DNA from: Anaerolineales bacterium
GTDB lineage: Bacteria; Chloroflexota; Anaerolineae; 4572-78; J111
Assembly: GCA_012032575.1 (NCBI GenBank)
Contig: JAAUSP010000246.1
Span: forward strand, 1 to 10,315
Direction: 5' to 3'
DNA length: 10,315 bases
Of the stretch, positions 8,030 through 10,315 are shown one piece after another. The translations under genes and the position numbers were made by a program. The stretch's first letter is position 1, and each line of letters starts with the position of its first letter. The notes below the pieces were generated by a model. It saw nothing but the letters and a program-made list of their open reading frames with translations, was not told the origin of the DNA and did not search any database.

Positions 8030-8523
8030 TGTCGCTGCATTTAGACGGGGTAAAAATCCTGCTTGGCAGTGACCTTATTGAAGGAGTTCAGATTATTCCG
8101 CTGCGTCGTGTGCCTGATGAGCGGGGCACTATTTACCACATGCTCAAAAGTACAGACCCCCACTTTATTCAATTTGGTGAGATTTACTTCTCAACGGTCT
8201 ATCCAGGGGTGATTAAAGGGTGGCACAAACATCGAGAAATGTTTTTAAATTATAGTTGTATCTTTGGTCGGATTAAATTGGTTTTATATGACGACCGGGT
8301 TAACTCTTCCACCCAGGGAACATTGATGGAGGTTTTTTTAGGGCCGGACAATTATTCCCTGGCGATTATTCCACCGGAGGTCTGGAACGGCTTCAAGGGT
8401 ATGAGTGAACCTTACGCCATTGTGGCAAACTGCTGTACGCATCCTCACGATCCTTCCCGGAGCATGCGTCTTGACCCGTTTGAAAATCTTGTCCCTTATA
8501 ACTGGGATGTGCAACATAGCTGA
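8029..8523 (+). CDS. RmlC/RfbC-like sugar-nucleotide epimerase (cupin), divergent
   Basis: A 164-residue cupin of the dTDP-4-dehydrorhamnose 3,5-epimerase family. Supporting segments are VPDERGTIYHML (28-39), GVIKGWHKHREM (60-71), which places H66 where the family has its catalytic histidine, LYDDR (86-90) and IIPPEVWNGFKG (113-124), which corresponds to the P-x-G-x-x-H-G-F loop. It departs from classical RmlC: the Tyr-containing Y-x-P segment in the C-terminal third is replaced by CCTHPHDPSRSMRLDPFE. It may therefore epimerise only one centre, as TylK/EvaD-type enzymes do, or have changed specificity. Within this cluster it would act on a CDP-4-keto-6-deoxy (C-methylated) sugar at C5 and/or C3. 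ATG 8029 overlaps the preceding TAA by one base. Confidence 0.82.
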   Translation: MSLHLDGVKILLGSDLIEGVQIIPLRRVPDERGTIYHMLKSTDPHFIQFGEIYFSTVYPGVIKGWHKHREMFLNYSCIFGRIKLVLYDDRVNSSTQGTLMEVFLGPDNYSLAIIPPEVWNGFKGMSEPYAIVANCCTHPHDPSRSMRLDPFENLVPYNWDVQHS

Positions 8524-8553
8524 CGAAGGATTGGTTGTAAAAGATAAGCTCAG

Positions 8554-9474
8554 ATGAAGGTATTACTCACCGGAGCTACCGGTTTTATAGGTTCTCACCT
8601 GGCCAGACTACTGGTGATGCAGGGATGTGAGGTATATGCACTGGTGCGCCCAGGCAGTAACCTATGGCGTATTAAAGACATTGAGGCGCAGTTACACCTG
8701 GTTTGGGGAGATTTGCTCAATCTGGATCAAGTCCAGGTTCAGCTAAAAGCTGTTAAACCTGAGTTGTGTATCCACGCTGCCTGGTATGTTGAACCGGGGC
8801 GGTACTTGATGGCCCCCGAAAATATAAGTATACTCCAGGCCAGCCTTAACCTGGTCTCTCAGCTAATTGCGCTAAAATGTCCACGCTTCGTTGGCCTGGG
8901 AACCTGTTTTGAATACGACCTCAGTGCTGGTTATCTCTCGGAAAAAAGCCCCCTTAAACCCCTTACTCTGTACGCGGCAAGTAAGCTGGCTTTACAAATT
9001 GTTTTGGAGCAAATGGCAAGTACTACGGAGATGAAGAGTGTCTGGTTGCGGCTTTTTTATCAATATGGACCTTTCGAAAATAAACAACGTTTGGTGCCAT
9101 CTGTGATTTGCGCTCTTTTGCAAAACCGGGTCGTCCAGGTGACAAAGGGAGAGCAAGTTAGAGATTTCTTGCATATTCAAGATGTAGTGGCGGCTATTTG
9201 GGCTGTAGCTCAAAGTAATCTCTCTGGCCCAGTCAATATTGGCTCAGGCCAACCGGTAACAGTGCGCGAGGTAGTTACTAAAATTGGAACTTTGCTTAAA
9301 CGGCCAGAGTTGATTTTGTTGGGAGCGTTACCCTATCACCCTACTGAGCCAATGTTTGTTTGCGCTAACAACCAGCGCCTGGTGGAGGAAACCACCTGGC
9401 AAGTTCATCTTGAGTTGGAACAAGGCTTGCAGTATACCATTGAATGGTGGCAGACACACTTGGAGATAGTTTGA
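8554..9474 (+). CDS. NAD(P)-dependent extended SDR, probable CDP-4-keto-sugar reductase/epimerase
   Basis: A 306-residue extended short-chain dehydrogenase. Visible motifs are the Rossmann GATGFIGSHL (7-16), IHAAW (73-77) for the usual H-A-A segment, T117 in LGTCFEY at the Ser/Thr catalytic position, and YAASK (Y140, K144). RLFYQYGP (166-173) and GEQVRDFLHIQDV follow in family order. Reading it as the final 4-keto reductase of the sugar pathway (compare RfbJ or TylC2) is inferred from its place after dehydratase, C-methyltransferase and epimerase; a 4-epimerase is the main alternative. It begins 30 bases after the previous stop with only a weak ribosome site (GAAGGA at 8524-8529 is too far), and its TGA overlaps the next ATG (TGATG). 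The frame is intact. Confidence 0.85.
   Translation: MKVLLTGATGFIGSHLARLLVMQGCEVYALVRPGSNLWRIKDIEAQLHLVWGDLLNLDQVQVQLKAVKPELCIHAAWYVEPGRYLMAPENISILQASLNLVSQLIALKCPRFVGLGTCFEYDLSAGYLSEKSPLKPLTLYAASKLALQIVLEQMASTTEMKSVWLRLFYQYGPFENKQRLVPSVICALLQNRVVQVTKGEQVRDFLHIQDVVAAIWAVAQSNLSGPVNIGSGQPVTVREVVTKIGTLLKRPELILLGALPYHPTEPMFVCANNQRLVEETTWQVHLELEQGLQYTIEWWQTHLEIV
9462..9465 (+). promoter_or_regulatory. Ribosome binding site for the last methyltransferase
   Basis: GGAG lies eight bases before ATG 9474. This favours 9474 over the in-frame ATG at 9444, which would add ten residues that fall wholly inside the preceding gene and push the N-terminal zinc motif away from the start. Confidence 0.6.
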
Positions 9475-10315
9475 TGGGAAAAGTATCACTTTGTCCTGCA
9501 TGTGGGTCTTCTACCTTACAGCCTTTTTTTCATTTAGAGAATGTACCTGTTCACCAGAACTTGCTTATGCCAAGTCGCGAAGCGGCCAAAAGCTGTGATC
9601 GGGGCCAGATTCTATTGGCCTTTTGTGAGGAATGTGGATTTATTACTAATTTGGCCTTTGAGGCTGAGCGACTCAAGTATTCAGCCCAGTATGACAATTC
9701 GCAAGTTTACTCAGCTACATTTATGGCTTATATGGAACGATTAGCCCTTGAACTGATCAACCGGCATGCACTCTACAATAAAAAAATTATTGAAATTGGC
9801 TGCGGCAAAGGAGAGTTTTTGAAAATGTTGTGCCAATTTGGCCATAACCGGGGAATTGGCTTTGATCCCAGTTATGTGCCAAATGACTCAACTTCGGACC
9901 AGGTGATCTTTATTCAAGATTTTTACTCGGAACGTTATGGTAATTATCCGGGTGATTTGATTTGTTGTCGCCATGTGATTGAGCATATTCAACAGCCGGG
10001 ACGATTTGTGGGGAGTTTGCGGCAGACCCTTGAAAATCAACCTGATACGGTTATTTTCTTCGAAATGCCTAATGTGGTTTGGATTTTGCGTAACTTAACC
10101 TTCTGGGATATTTTTACGAGCACTGCTCTTATTTTAGTCCGGGATCGCTAACACGACTTTTTGCCAAATATGGCTTTGAAGTTCTTCGGTTGATGCAAGC
10201 CTTTGAAGGCCAGTATTTATGGTTGGAGCTCGCCCCCAAAGTGAAACCAGGCCCACCAGAGTAACTGACCTGGATAGCCCTCATAAGTTGGTAGAGACCA
10301 TAGGTTATTTTGCCA
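9474..10315 (+). CDS. Zinc-domain SAM-dependent methyltransferase (C-methyltransferase superfamily), frameshifted twice and cut by the window edge
   Basis: The N-terminal zinc motif CPACG (C7, C10) pairs with CEECG (C51, C54), followed by a class I core with EIGCGKGEFL (107-116) and RHVIEHI (166-172). The first frame stops at 10151 (TALILVRDR). The conserved continuation FYEHCSYFSPGSLTRLFAKY is found in the next frame from 10113-10116, explained by one T missing from the T5 run at 10111-10115. That frame stops at TAA 10262, but VTDLDSPHKLVETIGYFA continues in the third frame from 10261, consistent with one missing G there. The protein therefore most likely continues past the window into the C-terminal Rossmann-like domain usual in this family of about 400 residues. 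The architecture parallels the gene at 6776-8029 without close sequence identity, so it may C- or O-methylate another sugar. Its substrate cannot be told from the sequence. Confidence 0.8.

Noticed and set aside
9444..9473. Upstream ATG (9444) as start of the last methyltransferase
   Set aside because: It adds ten residues buried in the previous gene; ATG 9474 has GGAG at the right distance and the TGATG overlap usual in this operon.
2390..10262. Programmed ribosomal frameshifting
   Set aside because: The sites share no slippery heptamer or downstream structure I can see, involve unrelated gene families not known for it, and differ in local context.
1..10315. Insertion sequences, transposases, tRNA or rRNA genes, toxin-antitoxin or phage-defence genes
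   Set aside because: I looked for transposase motifs, terminal inverted repeats, tRNA-like cloverleaf sequence and defence-type domains and saw none; all genes fit surface glycan production.

Overview
The window reads as a surface-polysaccharide biosynthesis and export locus. All recognisable genes lie on the + strand and are closely packed. The first gene has Thr/Pro/Val/Glu-rich tandem repeats feeding into beta-rich extracellular repeats. Together with an ABC-type polysaccharide exporter, a mid-range GC content and this gene style, that suggests an environmental Chloroflexota (Anaerolineae-like) genome or MAG. The taxonomic guess is inference only; nothing here is a phylogenetic marker.

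Layout. Positions 1-1499 hold the C-terminal part of a secreted or surface protein: an AEPTSEPT repeat, a T/P/V linker and four tandem beta-rich repeats. It ends at a strong intrinsic terminator (1524-1562). A candidate promoter (1561-1589) then opens a cluster of nine genes: an ABC-2 permease (Wzm, 1580-2543), its ATPase with a C-terminal carbohydrate-binding domain (Wzt, 2547-3842), a sugar O-methyltransferase (3864-4960), glucose-1-phosphate cytidylyltransferase (rfbF, 5010-5785), CDP-glucose 4,6-dehydratase (rfbG, 5785-6783), a TylC3/NovU-type sugar C-methyltransferase (6776-8029), an RmlC-like epimerase (8029-8523), an NAD(P)-dependent SDR, probably a 4-ketoreductase (8554-9474), and a second zinc-finger SAM methyltransferase that runs off the right edge (9474-10315).

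How they work together. RfbF and RfbG should make CDP-4-keto-6-deoxyglucose. No RfbH-type 3-dehydratase is visible. Instead the next genes are a C-methyltransferase, an epimerase and a reductase, the same order of chemistry used for dTDP-mycarose-type branched sugars. The best reading is a pathway to a CDP-activated 6-deoxy-C-methyl (branched) hexose. This sugar would be built into a glycan exported by Wzm/Wzt. The O-methyltransferase next to a Wzt with a C-terminal domain may make the chain-terminal cap that such domains recognise. No glycosyltransferase is seen, so the locus must continue beyond the window.

Sequence quality. Four of these genes are broken by small frameshifts: wzm, the O-methyltransferase, rfbF, and the last methyltransferase (twice). 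Each can be restored by adding back one or a few bases, mostly at short runs of identical bases, and the conserved protein resumes at once in the next frame. This looks more like uncorrected long-read indel errors than gene decay, but the sequence alone cannot settle it. Gene spans below are the frameshift-corrected ones.
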